This document shows, in pieces, positions 29,888-42,400 of a DNA stretch of 56,875 nucleotides; the stretch's first letter is position 1, and each line of letters begins with the position of its first letter. This DNA comes from Mnemiopsis leidyi. Its lineage: Eukaryota > Ctenophora > Tentaculata > Lobata > Bolinopsidae. The position numbers were made by a program, and so were the translations under genes. A model generated the notes under the pieces. It searched no databases. It had not been told where the DNA came from and worked only from the letters and a program-made list of their open reading frames with translations. The DNA lies in NCBI GenBank assembly GCA_000226015.1, contig JH153048.1, forward strand, positions 164,001-220,875, in the 5' to 3' direction.

Positions 29888-30955
29888 GGGGTAAAGCCCG
29901 GTTTGTCCCGTTGCAATGACAGTGATCCTGTTTTCAGTAAAATTTGACGACTTTTTCTTGTGTTTGAATGGATTGAGCACGACTAAACAGCTAGATAAAT
30001 AGTAATATTCTAATGTTGTACTGTATTGATTTCTTTGATTGCACTGCTGATATTGTTGAAATTTAACTGTTTAAAATCTGTGTATAGAAATGCGTGAAAG
30101 AGAGATTGAGGTATGGCGTCAGTCTTGGAAATGTTGTCCATAGATTTTTGGTATTTGCAGAAAGTTTGACTTTATTTTGTTACGTAGATGATTAGTTCCC
30201 TAGTTGTCTTTAGATTCAGGACAATGAAAATGGAGATGATAATCTGCTACAAATTTCACCAAGCTACACAATATTTCACTAGTACTGAGAACTAATTTTC
30301 TCGGATATTTGTTGAAACATGTCGTTTATCGTTCTTATCTCCTTAACATACACATTGCAACCACTGACAAGTCGAACTTTGGTGTTATGATTGTAGCTTC
30401 TGTTAATTTTTTGAGTTTTTCTTGTGTACACTCAAGTTGTCAACTTAGTACAGCTGATGCCTCATATTTATACAGTTCAATGTATATTGAGACTAGATTT
30501 AATCAACATAGCGCTACCAAGATTTGAATTTATTGAATTCACATGAATTCATTGTATTTGCATGTTAACTTACAGTTTCGTTTTTAAACCAAGTTTGATC
30601 CGTAGTCCTTGGTGAAGAAAGTAAACTACTTTTAACTTTATAGAATAGTGCATTGAAATCTTCATAATTTGGGATTAAAGAAAATATGTGATGTGATCCG
30701 ATTAATTGAATTGTTGAACTTGAAACTTTTTGCCTTATTTCTTATAATTCAGTCTGAATGAATAGGCAAATTTTCATGACATTTCTGTTACAATCAGTAG
30801 TATGGATGTCAGTCTGTTTGATAGCGATAGACTATGATGGTTAAGAAAAACAAACACATCCGCCCATGACATGTTTGCTTTCTCAAAGCCCAGGGAAAAG
30901 TTATATTTGAGGCCCTCTATTTCGGGATCTCATTCAACAGTCTAGAAAAACTTAC
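29888..30955. other. RAB4 3' flank; no exon identified
   Basis: AT-rich. The minus-strand GCC2/GCC3 gene should continue into or past this stretch, because its last visible exon ends in an open donor, but no cysteine-rich exon was found. Confidence 0.4.
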
Positions 30956-31790
30956 CGTAACTTTCACACTTTGTCGAGCCAGCTTTACTGAATTGCCCCT
31001 TCGGACATGACTTACACTTCGCACTGGCTGCGTCGTAAAATTTTCCAGCTGGGCATTTGTCTAGAAATGAGAAGTCAAGTCAATACAACTAATACGTTTA
31101 TTTAGGACAGAGCACTGAGCACACTCACAATCCGTCATGTAAAACAGACATACAAACAGAACGACAGACACACAGACAGACTGAACATTATGTAATTACC
31201 ACATTTAGTTATGTAATTACCACATTTAGTTATGTTATTACCACATTTAGTTATGTAATTACCACATTTAGTTATGTTATTACCACATTTAGTGTGATCC
31301 ATGTTTGAGCTGACTCCAGCCGGACAAGACTGACATTCCGTAGCTCCATCTCCACTTATCTTGTTCTCTCCACATACAGTACACGTATATGTTGAGTAGG
31401 ACCAGAACTGTCCAGCTTTACAGAAAACTGTTGGAAAAGTTTGATAGTCACGTGTTTTTAGTTTATTTAACTGTCGCACGTGCCTTATTTAACTGTCACG
31501 CACCACACTGTACACCACACTGTACACACCACACTTTACACACCACACTGTACAATGTACATACCAGACTGTACATACCACACTGTACATACCACACTGT
31601 ACATACAACACTGTACATACCAGGCTGATTCATTTGAACTTTAGAATGTTGTGTTATCAAATTAAAAAACTTACAGTAATGTAATAAAGATCGCTAAAAT
31701 CTTACTCATGGGTGGAAAGCCGCCTTTCGAGGGGCGAAGAAAGAATACCAGCAAAAGAAGCTGGAAGAAAAGGATTTTCTTGCGTTTCAT
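30956..31790 (-). CDS. Secreted or membrane cysteine-rich protein with GCC2/GCC3 repeats, 3' part missing
   Basis: Exons: 31706-31790, 31284-31427 (or extended to 31200), 30956-31060. Exon 1 begins MKRKKILFFQLLLLVFFL, a signal peptide ending near RPSKGG. Exons 2-3 encode two ephrin-receptor-like cysteine repeats: FCKAGQFWSYSTYTCTVC...CQSCPAGVSS and KCPAGKFYDAASAKC...CPKGQFSKAG. Phases agree across both junctions. The family occurs in large extracellular proteins and receptors; the role here is unknown. The third exon ends in a good donor (gtaagt) in phase 1, so more exons must exist at lower coordinates, possibly beyond or inside RAB4, but they were not found. The donor of exon 2 is tandemly repeated. 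Confidence 0.8.
31195..31292 (-). repeat. Array of five 5' splice sites, 21-bp period
   Basis: The end of GCC2/GCC3 exon 2 (ACTAAATGTG) with its donor gtaatWacata is repeated exactly every 21 bp. Exon ends are at 31284, 31263, 31242, 31221 and 31200. The frame stays open, each step adding seven residues of the type GNNITKC. Confidence 0.85.
31495..31622. repeat. CACACTGTACA-type intronic repeat
   Basis: Tandem variants of a 10-14 bp cacactgtacatac unit in intron 1 of the GCC2/GCC3 gene, between 31427 and 31706. Confidence 0.8.
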
Positions 31791-32054
31791 CTCAAAACTA
31801 GACATCAATTACAAATTATCTGTTGAGAATCATAATTCAAGTTTAGGATAATTATTATGTATTAGGCTTCTTGGCCATTGGCTTCCGATGTGTTTTAAAT
31901 ATAAATCTAAAGAGTAGTAAAACTACAAATTTTTAGTACTATTTAACCATTACCACTCTTAAAAGTTAAACCCGACTCTTGCTGGTCAAAGCTAAACGGC
32001 GAACGTTTGGTAATAACGTTCGAATTATATCAGTCGCAAAACCCAAAGCGTGCC

Positions 32055-32300
32055 TCCAGCCAGAAAAGACACGTGGTTTTTAGATACCTTTTAATTTCAC
32101 GTCTAGCTCAAGATAATAAGGGATCACTTATACATTATATATACCACACTTCCTGTTGTCATACTAGGGGGTGGCAATTATTTTTCTTTTTTTGAACCCG
32201 GACTAAAATTTGACGAAAAATCGATTGAAAATAGTCAAGAGGTTCAAAATTTTTGGTTAAGTGTCTTTTCTGGGGTGGTTGCCACCACCCTAAAATGTTG
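32055..32300. mobile_element. Dispersed repeat family D, deleted copy
   Basis: Shares both blocks of the 8360-8900 element (acgtggtttttagata, ttcacgtcta, ttttgaac, ttgccaccaccctaa) but is only about 245 bp long because the middle is missing. Confidence 0.6.
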
Positions 32301-32739
32301 GTCATGATCTGAACCTCAGTCTGTGCTGCTTTCCACGATCGGAGGGGACCGTAGAACGAGCCACGTAACTTCAAGTTCAACCACTGATAGTAATACTTCT
32401 AGGACAATTAAAGTATAACTATAAGTATATAACAAACTCAAAGTCCACCGGTTATAGTATCATTATACTTGTAGGCCCCGGGTAACTTTTGCAACCGAAA
32501 CTTTTGCATTCATTTCAACTGAGACAGTAAAATGGAGTGTGGATAAAAGCATGAGGAAAGATGCACAAACAAACGAACCTACAGTATACCGACAGTAACG
32601 GGAGAAGAGCGAGGACAGTAAGAACGTCAACCACGTGACCGGGGCGCTATTTTTAGAGGTCGGCAGATTCCTGCTACAAATGTTTGTATTGTTGTTTGTA
32701 GGGCTATTAAGTAATTAAGAACAGCTCATACTCATAGTG

Positions 32740-32860
32740 GTGCATACAGGAGAGAATCCTTGTGTGCTCGCTTTAGAGCATAGCAACACAAACATTTCAT
32801 GCATCGTAGAGAAAGGTAAGAATGAATCGGCAAACACACATGACAGACAAGCCTGACAAA
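32740..32860 (+). pseudogene. Decayed C2H2 zinc-finger fragment
   Basis: One plus-strand frame reads VHTGENPCVCSL, stop, SIATQTFHAS, stop, RKVRMNRQTHMTDKP. HTGENP matches the linker between C2H2 fingers, and the spacing of C, F and H afterwards resembles a finger, but there are in-frame stops. It is followed by a piece resembling MITE family B (attatatccgtcta). Confidence 0.4.
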
Positions 32861-32990
32861 ATTATATCCGTCTAAGGTTCTAAGTGTAACGAACGTACTC
32901 GGGTATAACCACGACAATTACCGCATGGAAAATGGATCAAATCCAATATAGAGTGGATGGAGTCCATGAGCAGTATTCCCGGGATTTAAT

Positions 32991-33225
32991 TTAGATAAAC
33001 GTACAACTACAATAGGATGATGCTTTGTCCGTTACTGTTAGACTCTCATTGCAGTGCTCCGACTCGTCAATATTTATATTAGTATTACTATTAGACCTCG
33101 CACCAGTTAGTGGAAGTGGAACCAGCTCCGTCACAGAAGATGTTTCCTCTAACATTGGTTGGGAAGGATACTTGACGTACCCAACAGTACTGTCCTTTGT
33201 AGTCACGTTGGGGTTTACAAGCCCA
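32991..33225 (-). CDS. Possible terminal exon, unidentified
   Basis: After a pyrimidine-rich acceptor (ccccccgggcactag) an open frame runs from GLVNPNVTTKDSTVGYV through NSNTNINIDESEHCNES to SYCSCTFI and a TAA. Serine/threonine-rich, compatible with a cytoplasmic tail. No upstream partner exon was found on the minus strand, and it is upstream of, not part of, the GCC2/GCC3 gene. Confidence 0.3.
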
Positions 33226-33299
33226 CTAGTGCCCGGGGGGAGGGGGGGAACAAGGGTAGCAGCACGAAGTAGCGCCTAGTTCTTGGAGCGAATAAACCA

Positions 33300-35277
33300 G
33301 GTTTCTTAATAAAATATTGTGAAGAAGTGGCTGTGATAGGATTAGGAGTTAGATAACTAGATAAGGCCTGACTAACAGACTAGCACCAGAGCGAGTGTCA
33401 TACATAAGTTCATTCGTCGGGGATCATGTAAAGTTAAAAGCTGGTGGAAGTTTAAGTTAAACTATAAATCGGCGAGAAACCATGTTTCGCTCGGACTGTA
33501 AAGCTGTAAAGTGATATTCTTCATTTCAATAAATTCTAAGTGCAATTTTTATTGAATTTAGCCTACTTATTCAGTTGACAGTTCCTTTCTTAAAAAGGAG
33601 ATCTTTCATCAGCTACTCATTTTTCTGCGGCCTTCATTTCAGTAACCAGTGGCGATCCTGTTGACGAGATTATATCCGTCTACCGCGACAATAATCCTGT
33701 CGACATTGGTCACAATAACGCCTCATTTCTGTAGCATACTTATTCAGGATCTGCTGTTTAACCTCACTTTGAATTCGGCTACTGAAACCACTCTTGTGAG
33801 GCTTTAAGTTTAATTTCAAGGAGGCAAATTGGGATGTGCGAGGCCCTTAGTCAATCTCTTTTGTAGGTTTATAACTGCCGCGGTCTTCACGAGCTATAGC
33901 CCCAACGAAATCCCGGACTATTGTCAGACGCTTGTCTGAGTACGTGAAACTATCTATAGATGCTTGTCGCTATAGATGCTTGTCGTTATAGATGCTTGTC
34001 GCGGTTACGTTTACAATCGACTATCCACTCTCGCAGCTCAAAAAAGTTCGACGCAGCTTAAAAGATCGGTATCATCTCGGATATCCTCTTTTGAACGACA
34101 GTTATCGCCCCTGCTTGAGGAGCTCTCACAGGATGGATCTCCTTTATACCATAACTAGAGTGGACCAAATCAAGGATATATACAATATAATGCGTGACAG
34201 GAATAAGAAATTTACGTTTTTAGATCGTTGTTTACGCTATGTTCTGGTACAACAAGAGGGAGAATAAAATGATATTATATCAAGACTGAGTCTATAGACG
34301 CCATACGTACGTAATACGTATATTGAAATTATTTCAAGCAGGACCGAAAGCTAAATAAACGTATGTGGTTAATACTAGCTAGCTAAGGCCGGATGCGCGC
34401 AGCATCCAAAGCAATAAGTCATATGAACTTTCATAGCACGACATTGTATGGCGCATTCCACCAGCAGTATTAAGTAGACCCACGAACAGTTAGATGGGAG
34501 ACACACGGTGTAGTTTTAGCAATTACAGTAAAGTTAGCAAATAGAAAATCTAGAATAGTGTTTATAACCTATCTTCCACATTGATATAAACATCACTTGT
34601 AGACAAACCAATCAGAAAATGCGGCGAAGTGAAATCTGCATAAAGTAAATTGAAAAGCCATAATTTATAACTTTGTAATTTAATTAAGTTCTTAAAAGCA
34701 TAGCCACACGACATCAAGTGAAATTGAAATCAACATTAAAACACTGCGAGAATACAGAATAAGAAACATTTTGTTTCCTATTACGAAAACTTTAAAAGTA
34801 AATGTCGCGATATCAAAAGGCCTTGAGTTTTATGACGTAGAAAACAAATTGGGTGATTCAGCATCGAAAACTTTTTAACGCTCCAAACACCACACTTTAA
34901 CTTTCCCTAACTTTTAGTAAGTGGTACTGCAACTTCATATCTCAACAAAAAGAATTTAACTTCAAACACACATTATCAAAACATCTCAAAACTCTATGCC
35001 ACAATTCATGTATTCGTGTAATAATTACATGTTCTCGTGTTATAATTAAAGAGTTTAAAATTTCCTTCCACAGCAAAGCGAGAAAGAAAGATACGATTCC
35101 GTGCATGATTTTGCTGGTACAATAAACTGTGCTTTAACTATAAAAGTACATAATAATGTGTAACAGAGATGCACTGTTCTGTGTGTGATGGCCAGGGTTT
35201 CTGTTGGAATTTTAGATTTTCCAGCAGCTCAGAGTTGCAAGAATTGATGGAGGAAGCCCCAATTGAGGAACTGAAAT
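33300..35277. other. Intergenic with small repeats
   Basis: No supportable gene. It contains a family B MITE fragment at 33661, a family A-like fragment at 33863 (tgtaggtttataactgccgc), and three copies of a 17-bp unit (tatagatgcttgtcgct) at about 33953-34003. A plus-strand open frame at 33992-34267 has no recognised similarity. Confidence 0.5.
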
Positions 35278-37948
35278 TTAGGAACCGTTCTCTGCTGCTT
35301 CAGTTTCTTGTGAATTTTCGGAATTTTCACATTTGTTCTCTTTTTGAGAAAGAAGTTCGTTGCTGCAAGACAATTTAAGTGTGTCAACTGATTTGCTTGA
35401 GATGTCCTCTTCACATTCCGTTGCTGTTTCCTGTTTATCTGCTTCACCTTCCTCAGCCTTATTTTCTGCTACTTCCTCTGTTTTGTCTGGCGTGGTAGTT
35501 GAAACAGAATCCCGAACTTCAGTTTTCCCCGGACTAGGCGCTGTTTCCACTGGCACCTCCTCGGCTGTTTTCTCTTCCCCTGACTCTGAAGTCTTCTCGG
35601 TCTGTTCTGTTTGAGAGCCACCCTCTTCTGCTGAGTTGGAATGCTCTGCTGAGTTGGAATGCTCTGTTGTATTGGAATGCTCTGTTTCTGTACTGTTTTC
35701 TGCTCCCTCCTCTTCCTCTTCCTCCTCGTATTCAAATTCTTCTTCGTGATAAGCTAACTCATGAGAATACCTGCAGTGAATTAGACAGTTCAATTAACAC
35801 TTGCTACGTTTAGTAGTTGAATATAGTTGAGTATAGTATAGTAGTTGAGTAAGTATAGTAGTTGAGTAAGTATAGTAGTTGAATATGGAAATTATCATGG
35901 ACTCACGATTTCATAAATATGAAAATATTCAAATTAAAGATAAAAACACAAACCGTTTCTCAATTGTCCAGAAGTGTTGCCCACAAAACTGACATCTGTA
36001 TTCTTTGCAGTTTGGCGTGTGTTGCCACAATTCTGCCTCCGTAGCGAATACCTGTAAATTGTATTTGTGTTCTACGCGTAAACAGTGATCGAATTTGAAA
36101 ACAAGACTTGCGGCCGCTTTCATTGTGTCAGGCGACCGCTGAATTTCCCGTGTCATGCCATCGCTTATTGTTAATACAATTCACAGAATGAGGAATAAAA
36201 ATACGCAACAGGCAACTCGCATTTCGCAAACCACTAACCAGACGTCATTTTGGTCAATTTCATCGTTCTGCACGTGTTAAACGCGCGAATTAATGCAGCC
36301 GTTCGATGCAAGATTCGAAAACTGCACGCTGCACGCGCAAAGTTGGAATGTGTTTTTACAAATGGTGTGGATAAGTCGTTAATTAAAATTGTCCGGCTGA
36401 ACGTTTGAAATCGTGTTACATTCATCTTTCAATCTAGGTAATCTGTCATTCAAGACAAATTACTCAATAAAACTTCAGTTTAAAAGAATTTTGATCGTAT
36501 CTCTTGATTGATGGTACATCTTGTTGCGATTGTTGCATGATTAGAACAAATAATTGAGGAAATCATGTAAACATTGCATAATGTGAACTACATTCGTCGG
36601 CCGGAGGCAGTTAAGTCTGGTAACACTAAACACAGCTATTATTGTATTCGTATACATGATTAAGTTTGATAAAGGAGCGCGCGCACGAGCGTAACGCACG
36701 AACGTACACACGACAAAAACCTAGTATACACATTCTCCAACCACCCCCTCGAACGTTAACCCTTAGTAATGCCTTTTTGCGCCTTCGGCGCAAAAAGGCA
36801 TTTGACGGGAAAATACATTTTACTGGATTTCCTTAGCAATAAGGTCTAAAATCAATCAAATGTTATCCATTAGTCGCCTACCATTGGACAAGTACTACAA
36901 AGGATGGTGGGTCTAAGGAACTTCCGGTTGCGATACTTCTTACTGATGAGAGCTTGGTCCGACTTGAGATGTACGCGCGAGATGTGATGCTTCATGAGAG
37001 GTCGGTCGTCTGTTCGGAACATGCACTGTCCGTACGAACATCTGGGATAGGATGTGTTACTTTGTTGTAACGTGTTACTTTCTTGTTACGTGTTACTTTC
37101 TTGTTACGTGTTACTTTCTTGTTACGTGTTAATTTCTTTTAACGTGTTACTTTGTTGTTACGTGTTACTTTCTTGTTACTTTGTTGTTTAGTGTTAATTT
37201 CTTGTTACTTTCTTGTAACGTGTTAATTTCTTGTTACGTGTTACTTTGTTATCACGTGTTAATTTCTTTTAACGTGTTACTTTGTTATCACGTGTTAATT
37301 TCTTGTTCAGTGTTACTTTGTTGTAACGTGTTACTTTCTTGTTCAGTGTTACTTTGTTGTAACGTGTTACTTTGTTGTAACGTGTTACTCTGTTGTAACG
37401 TGTTACTTTCTTGTTACGTGTTACTCTGTTGTTACGTGTATCACGTGTATCACGTGTTGAGTAAGAAATATCACGTGTAAACTTACTTGTAGATAGGGTT
37501 GAATCTGTAATCTGAATCATGGTGAAGAAGATGGTCCGACAACTGAGCCGGACTGTCGAAGTGATATCCGCAAATGTTACATTTCACGATTTCTATCCCG
37601 CAGCTGACGCGGCGCTTCTTCGCGGGGTACCGCTCGTCGTAGTCCTGCGCAGTGTCGTCCCGTGGTCCTACAGCTGGAACACGTAGTGTAGATGTAAACG
37701 TGCTTTATTAAATTCACTTAGAGATTAGTATAAAAGTATAAAGTATCGTATAATCAGCTGTAAGAAGATATTTTCGAGAAGAATTGTAAATGTCGACATA
37801 TTCTAGAGAAAGAGATGAAAAACACGTAATATGAGGTAATTAATAGATTAATTATGCTATAATTACCTGTGTGCCAAATAGTATCAGGTTTAAGATGGTT
37901 GGAAGGATTTATCGGTTCTATTTTACTGTCTTCTTTACTTTGTGACAT
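35278..37948 (-). CDS. C2H2-type zinc-finger protein with acidic tail
   Basis: Five exons: 37867-37948, 37487-37673, 36882-37041, 35954-36051, 35278-35770; 339 residues. The start MSQSKEDSK is the first ATG. A basic nuclear-localisation-like stretch (PAKKRRV) precedes four fingers: CNICGYHFDSPAQLSDHLLHH, CSYGQC...MKHHISRVH, an incomplete CSTC...LWQHTPNC (CCHC type) and CQFC...YSHELAYH, the last split by an intron between its Cys and His pairs. The C-terminal 140 residues are very acidic with repeats of the EHSNSAEHSN type. Finger spacing without TGEKP linkers suggests a divergent family, and nuclear DNA or RNA binding is inferred. The intron 37042-37486 is mostly minisatellite. Confidence 0.85.
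36768..36802. other. Perfect 16-bp stem hairpin
   Basis: AATGCCTTTTTGCGCC, a TTC loop, then the exact complement. It lies in an intron of the zinc-finger gene. Comparable compact hairpins occur at 49741-49757 (CTGCCGC-GAA-GCGGCAG) and about 48364-48380 (CCCCGGC-GTA-GCCGGGG). Confidence 0.9.
37050..37460. repeat. 18-bp minisatellite in a zinc-finger gene intron
   Basis: About twenty copies of an 18-bp unit (cgtgttactttcttgtta and variants), filling nearly the whole intron between exons 2 and 3 of the zinc-finger gene. The open frames (VLLCCNVLL and the like) are repeat artefacts. Confidence 0.95.
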
Positions 37949-39456
37949 GCCCTGCTGTGTTAAGTAATTCCAGGTTAGAATTCCAATTAAATAAAAACTT
38001 TTAGATAATTCCTGTTGAATAAAAATAGCGTTTGTTTAACGCACATTTTTTCACAGTCAGCAGTGTGATGACTATACTTTTAAACACTTGCAAAAAGGAT
38101 TTCAGTGACCATGCATCAACTTGTCCAGCTGTGATTGTAAAAAGAATAGCTTAGTTTCTTTACGACGCGTTTATAGCAGTGTAACAATGAAATGAGCAAT
38201 TTATATAAACAATAGTAAAATTTTTTATAACTAAAAATGATCACAACAAAAATTCTGGCAAAAACCATGTCTTCCAACATTATTCATAATCAGAATATCC
38301 GAACTCCATTGGCAAAGAAATGCAAAGTTGAAATATGGGAGACGTGTATCGGGTGCAAAATATTTGTTACATAACTGCATAACTAGATGTATACCTACTT
38401 AATTGTAACGAATTTTACATTAGTCGTGTCATTAAATGAGTGAAATTAAAATGCTTTTAGCGTTTTCATTCTGAACTTCATCTGCTTTGAATTGTGTACT
38501 GTCCGACATATAATCAATTTTTGATTTAAAACATTTCAAAACAGCAGTAAACATGGAATATATTTTTGTAAAACCAAAACCTTCAACAGTGTATCATGCA
38601 TATTTGGAATATTTTCTAAAAATTGAAATTAATCACCAAAACTTGCTTGGGTGCAATGCTTACTACTCGACGTATGATCTACCTTAAATCTTGAAGTACA
38701 TTACAGAAAGAATCTGAAAAACATAATCAATAAATTAAATCACGCATGATATATATCTATTCGCCAAGAGGGAAATACATTTTAGAGCTCGATAACCCAT
38801 TCCAGATCATGGATAATATCCGTATCGTAAAGAAAACATATTATCACAATCAATCAACTATTAATCACACAGAGTCGTTATTTGACTTACTAATTATAAT
38901 TTTCTAACTAGTTCAGTAATTGCGAAGACTTACAGCTTATAGCCGGTAGATAATAATATATAGTAAAGTAGTTAAGAAGAGAATGCTGAAACTCAACTTT
39001 TAACTATGTTCAATGTCCATCTTTCGTCCACAGTACAGTAAATCTAAACTTATCTCTCAGTAGTTATCTCTCAGTAGTTATCTCTCTTGTAGTATCTTTA
39101 GAGCAGTTCAATGTTTATATGTTGGGCAATATTCCACAATGTAATGTCGGGCAACAATATGCCACTATGTAATATCGAGCTATAACATATTTCATATTAT
39201 GGAGAAAAACATCCCAAAATATCAGACAATATTCCAAAATATCAGACAACATCCTAATATATCCAACAATATCGGGCAATTCACTCAACCAAAGTCTTAG
39301 TCTCTTCTCAGTTCCAAAGTTTAATTGGCCGGTTTAATAAGTACCCGCTATATAATGCATCCTAGAGCGCAGGTTAATGGACGGGATCAAAATCATTCAA
39401 GTCACGTGACCAGCTAATCCACAACAAGGTAACTACACGTGCTGTAACACCAACAT
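37949..39456. other. Zinc-finger gene promoter and MTCH2 3' flank
   Basis: No coding exon found. Degenerate aatatcagacaat-like repeats at about 39120-39290 and CACGTG at about 39402. Confidence 0.4.
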
Positions 39457-42400
39457 TTACTCTGAAGTAGGGGCCGGTTTTAGATCACATTTCCCATCCG
39501 GACACTCACTCACAGCAGGAATTTCAGGCATTTCAGGAATTTCAGGCACGACAGGAACTGTTGGAACTTCAGCGGGTGTTTCAGCAACTGCTACGTTTTT
39601 TGCAGGGGCAGCTGTGGGAAAGTAAATTTAATCTATCTAATACAGTTACTTGTTCAATGTATTAAATATTAGATGTGTTATGTGTTTAATGTATTAAATA
39701 TTAGATGCGCTTCTTTTTATGAATTAAATACTATATGTGTTACGTGTAATATAAAGATTTGATTTAAATGCTGTAACATGCAAGAATTCAGTTAATATGA
39801 AAAAAGTGCATTGGTGTTAGCTGCGAAATACACAGTATTTATGCAAGACATTACACAACAAATTGTACATCCTTGTAAACATAAAGAATGTGAACTATGT
39901 GATAGACAGGTAGAAAGTGTGGCAGAAAAGACTAAGAAAAGACGTGTAAGCAGTCAGAATTTAACACATTGATTGACGAGTGAATAAATTATAGCAATGT
40001 AGCAACTATAGCAGGTAAATGTAGCAGTTACATGGGAGGAGTCACAACCATGAGTTTATATGTCTGAATGTGCGTAAATTGTGTGATACTTGCGTGATAG
40101 TTTACTAGTGTGATAATGTACATTGTGTGGTAATGTATATGGTCATGGTGTGATAATGTACATTGTATGATTATGTACATGGTAACAATGCAGAGCGCGA
40201 ATATTTGCAAAACCTGTGATATATTACAACGCTACACGGTTCATTTCAAACCCACAAAACAGGCGAACTTTGACGAAAAAACCGTTCGATAACGTTTAAA
40301 CAAGAACGTAAAGACCCCCAAGCAAAACCCTAAGGTCAAATAATGTACAGTCCAGACATGTGCTGTGTACATTGTACATTCCAGACATGAACTGTGTACA
40401 TTGTACATTCCAGACATGTTCTGTGTACATTGTACATTCCAGACATTTTCTGTGTACATTGTACAGTACAGACATGAGCTGTGTATATAGTACATTCCAG
40501 AAATGTACTGTGTACATTGTACATTCCAGACATGTGCTGTGTACATTGTACATTCCAGACATGTACTGTGTACATTGTACAGGTGTAGCTTGATGTACAA
40601 TTCCAGTTAAAAAGGGCGGCGCCAAGCTAACACAGCACGTGCAACTTCTACAGCACGTGCAACTTCTACAGCACGTGCAATTTACCAGCAGTAGCAAACC
40701 TCATAAGCTTATAGATTGTAGGTTCGTTGTTCACGAACTGATTTTGGAGGTGGATCTGAAATTATCAAAACGGATCTACACTACTGAATCATGTAATCAT
40801 GTAAATATGTTGATAATTTTTAGCTTCACTCGCTTAAATCATCAGGATTTTGATCTTTCTCAGCGCAAATATTCATACCTATCGGAATTTTTGAACGAAG
40901 TTGACAGACTGATTTGGGGCGGGTATCTGAAATTTCAGTGAGAGCTGACGTAATAATTACTTTTAAGTAATAATTACTACTTTTAAAACTAAAACCTGGG
41001 CCAATGACTTCTATCTCACTATCAAATGATGGCTAAAATTTCAGCAGCTGCAGGTGTGAACTAATTTTATCAAAATTTTATCATCAAAAGTTCAATCCAT
41101 TTGAATTTGATTAACTAAACCTGCGTCCAGCATGGTACTTTTTTATCAAATTTTAAAGCAATGCGCAAAGATCTCAGCAAAGCTGTAAAAAGGCACTTTA
41201 CAATTCACATTCTACATTATGTTAATAACACAAAATCACTCAAATTAGGAACAGCTTCTGCCAAAATTTTGCGGTCATTCCTAGATCAAGATCTGAGCAA
41301 TTTTGCAAAAAGATCACACATTTTCATGATATCAATAAGATAAGAAGGTTTTTTCTCAAAGAAAGACCAGCAGTATATAGAAACTTATATGCAAACTATA
41401 ATACGTGAGTACATGAGTACATGACAGAAGTACATGACAGAAGTACAATGTACATGGGTACACGAGTACTCAAATACATGGGTACACGAGTACTCAAATA
41501 CATGGGTACACGAGTACTCAAATACATGGGTACACGAGTACTCAAATACATGGGTACACGAGTACTCAAATACATGGGTACACAGGAACTTAAAGCACCC
41601 TAAGGGGCATCAATTGCGAAATTTACATTACATAATGTAACAAAAAACTTGGCCGTTTGTCATTGAATCATGCTAAAAAATTGCACGAATTTTATTGATA
41701 CCTTGACACTGGGGTCAGATAAAGTATGTTTGTGAAAAGTTACCTTATATCTGGCATTTAGACAACTCAAGGGTGGCTCCAACAATTTTTCGAAATTTGG
41801 CAGAATAATTGCTGCTTTTATTTCAAGTGTCCATAAATCTTTCCCCTTTCCCTGGAACCAGACTTTACAATTTACATGGCTGATGGCATCAACATTTTTC
41901 TATCGCTGTGTGCAATTTTTCGAGGTGGTTTACTTTTCACAGTAGCGTGTGTAAGTTTCAAAGTTAGTTGACATAGAAAATAAAGTTTTGGGACTTGGCA
42001 ACTTTGAACGGGTGCCATGAAGTTAATTTTAATTGTTCTTGAAATTTTTACAGCTGCTTAACAAAGTTTTTTTAGCATGATCTAATGAGAAACGGCCAAG
42101 TTTTATTTATGAAATGTAAATATCCAAAAATTTTTAGATTCTTGGAAAAATAAGTCCTCTTAAAATCAAAAAATAATTCGTGCGATTGATGCCCATTATG
42201 GTGCTTTAAGTTCCTGTACATTCACATCTACGAGCTAAATTTTTACAATTCCCACTTTAATACACGAGTACATGAGTACATGAGTACTTAAATACACGAA
42301 TACATTACAGAGCAGGCACAGAGTACATGACACAACGTCGAGATCCAGGCACAAAGCAGAAAGGTAACGATACTTCACGCTATACAAAGAGTTAAGTAAT

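Noticed and set aside
32991..33225. C-terminus of the GCC2/GCC3 gene
   Set aside because: On the minus strand it lies upstream of that gene's signal-peptide exon (31706-31790), so it cannot be its 3' end.
33992..34267. A plus-strand gene (about 91 codons)
   Set aside because: No similarity, no convincing splice sites, and it begins inside a 17-bp tandem repeat.
37181..37520. Cysteine-rich membrane-like ORFs (VLLCCNVLL and its antisense)
   Set aside because: Products of the 18-bp minisatellite inside a zinc-finger gene intron; no splice or start support.
40241..40697. Repetitive ORFs of the type NVQCTQHMSGMY
   Set aside because: Three frames on both strands are open because of the minisatellite; not protein-like, and located in an MTCH2 intron.
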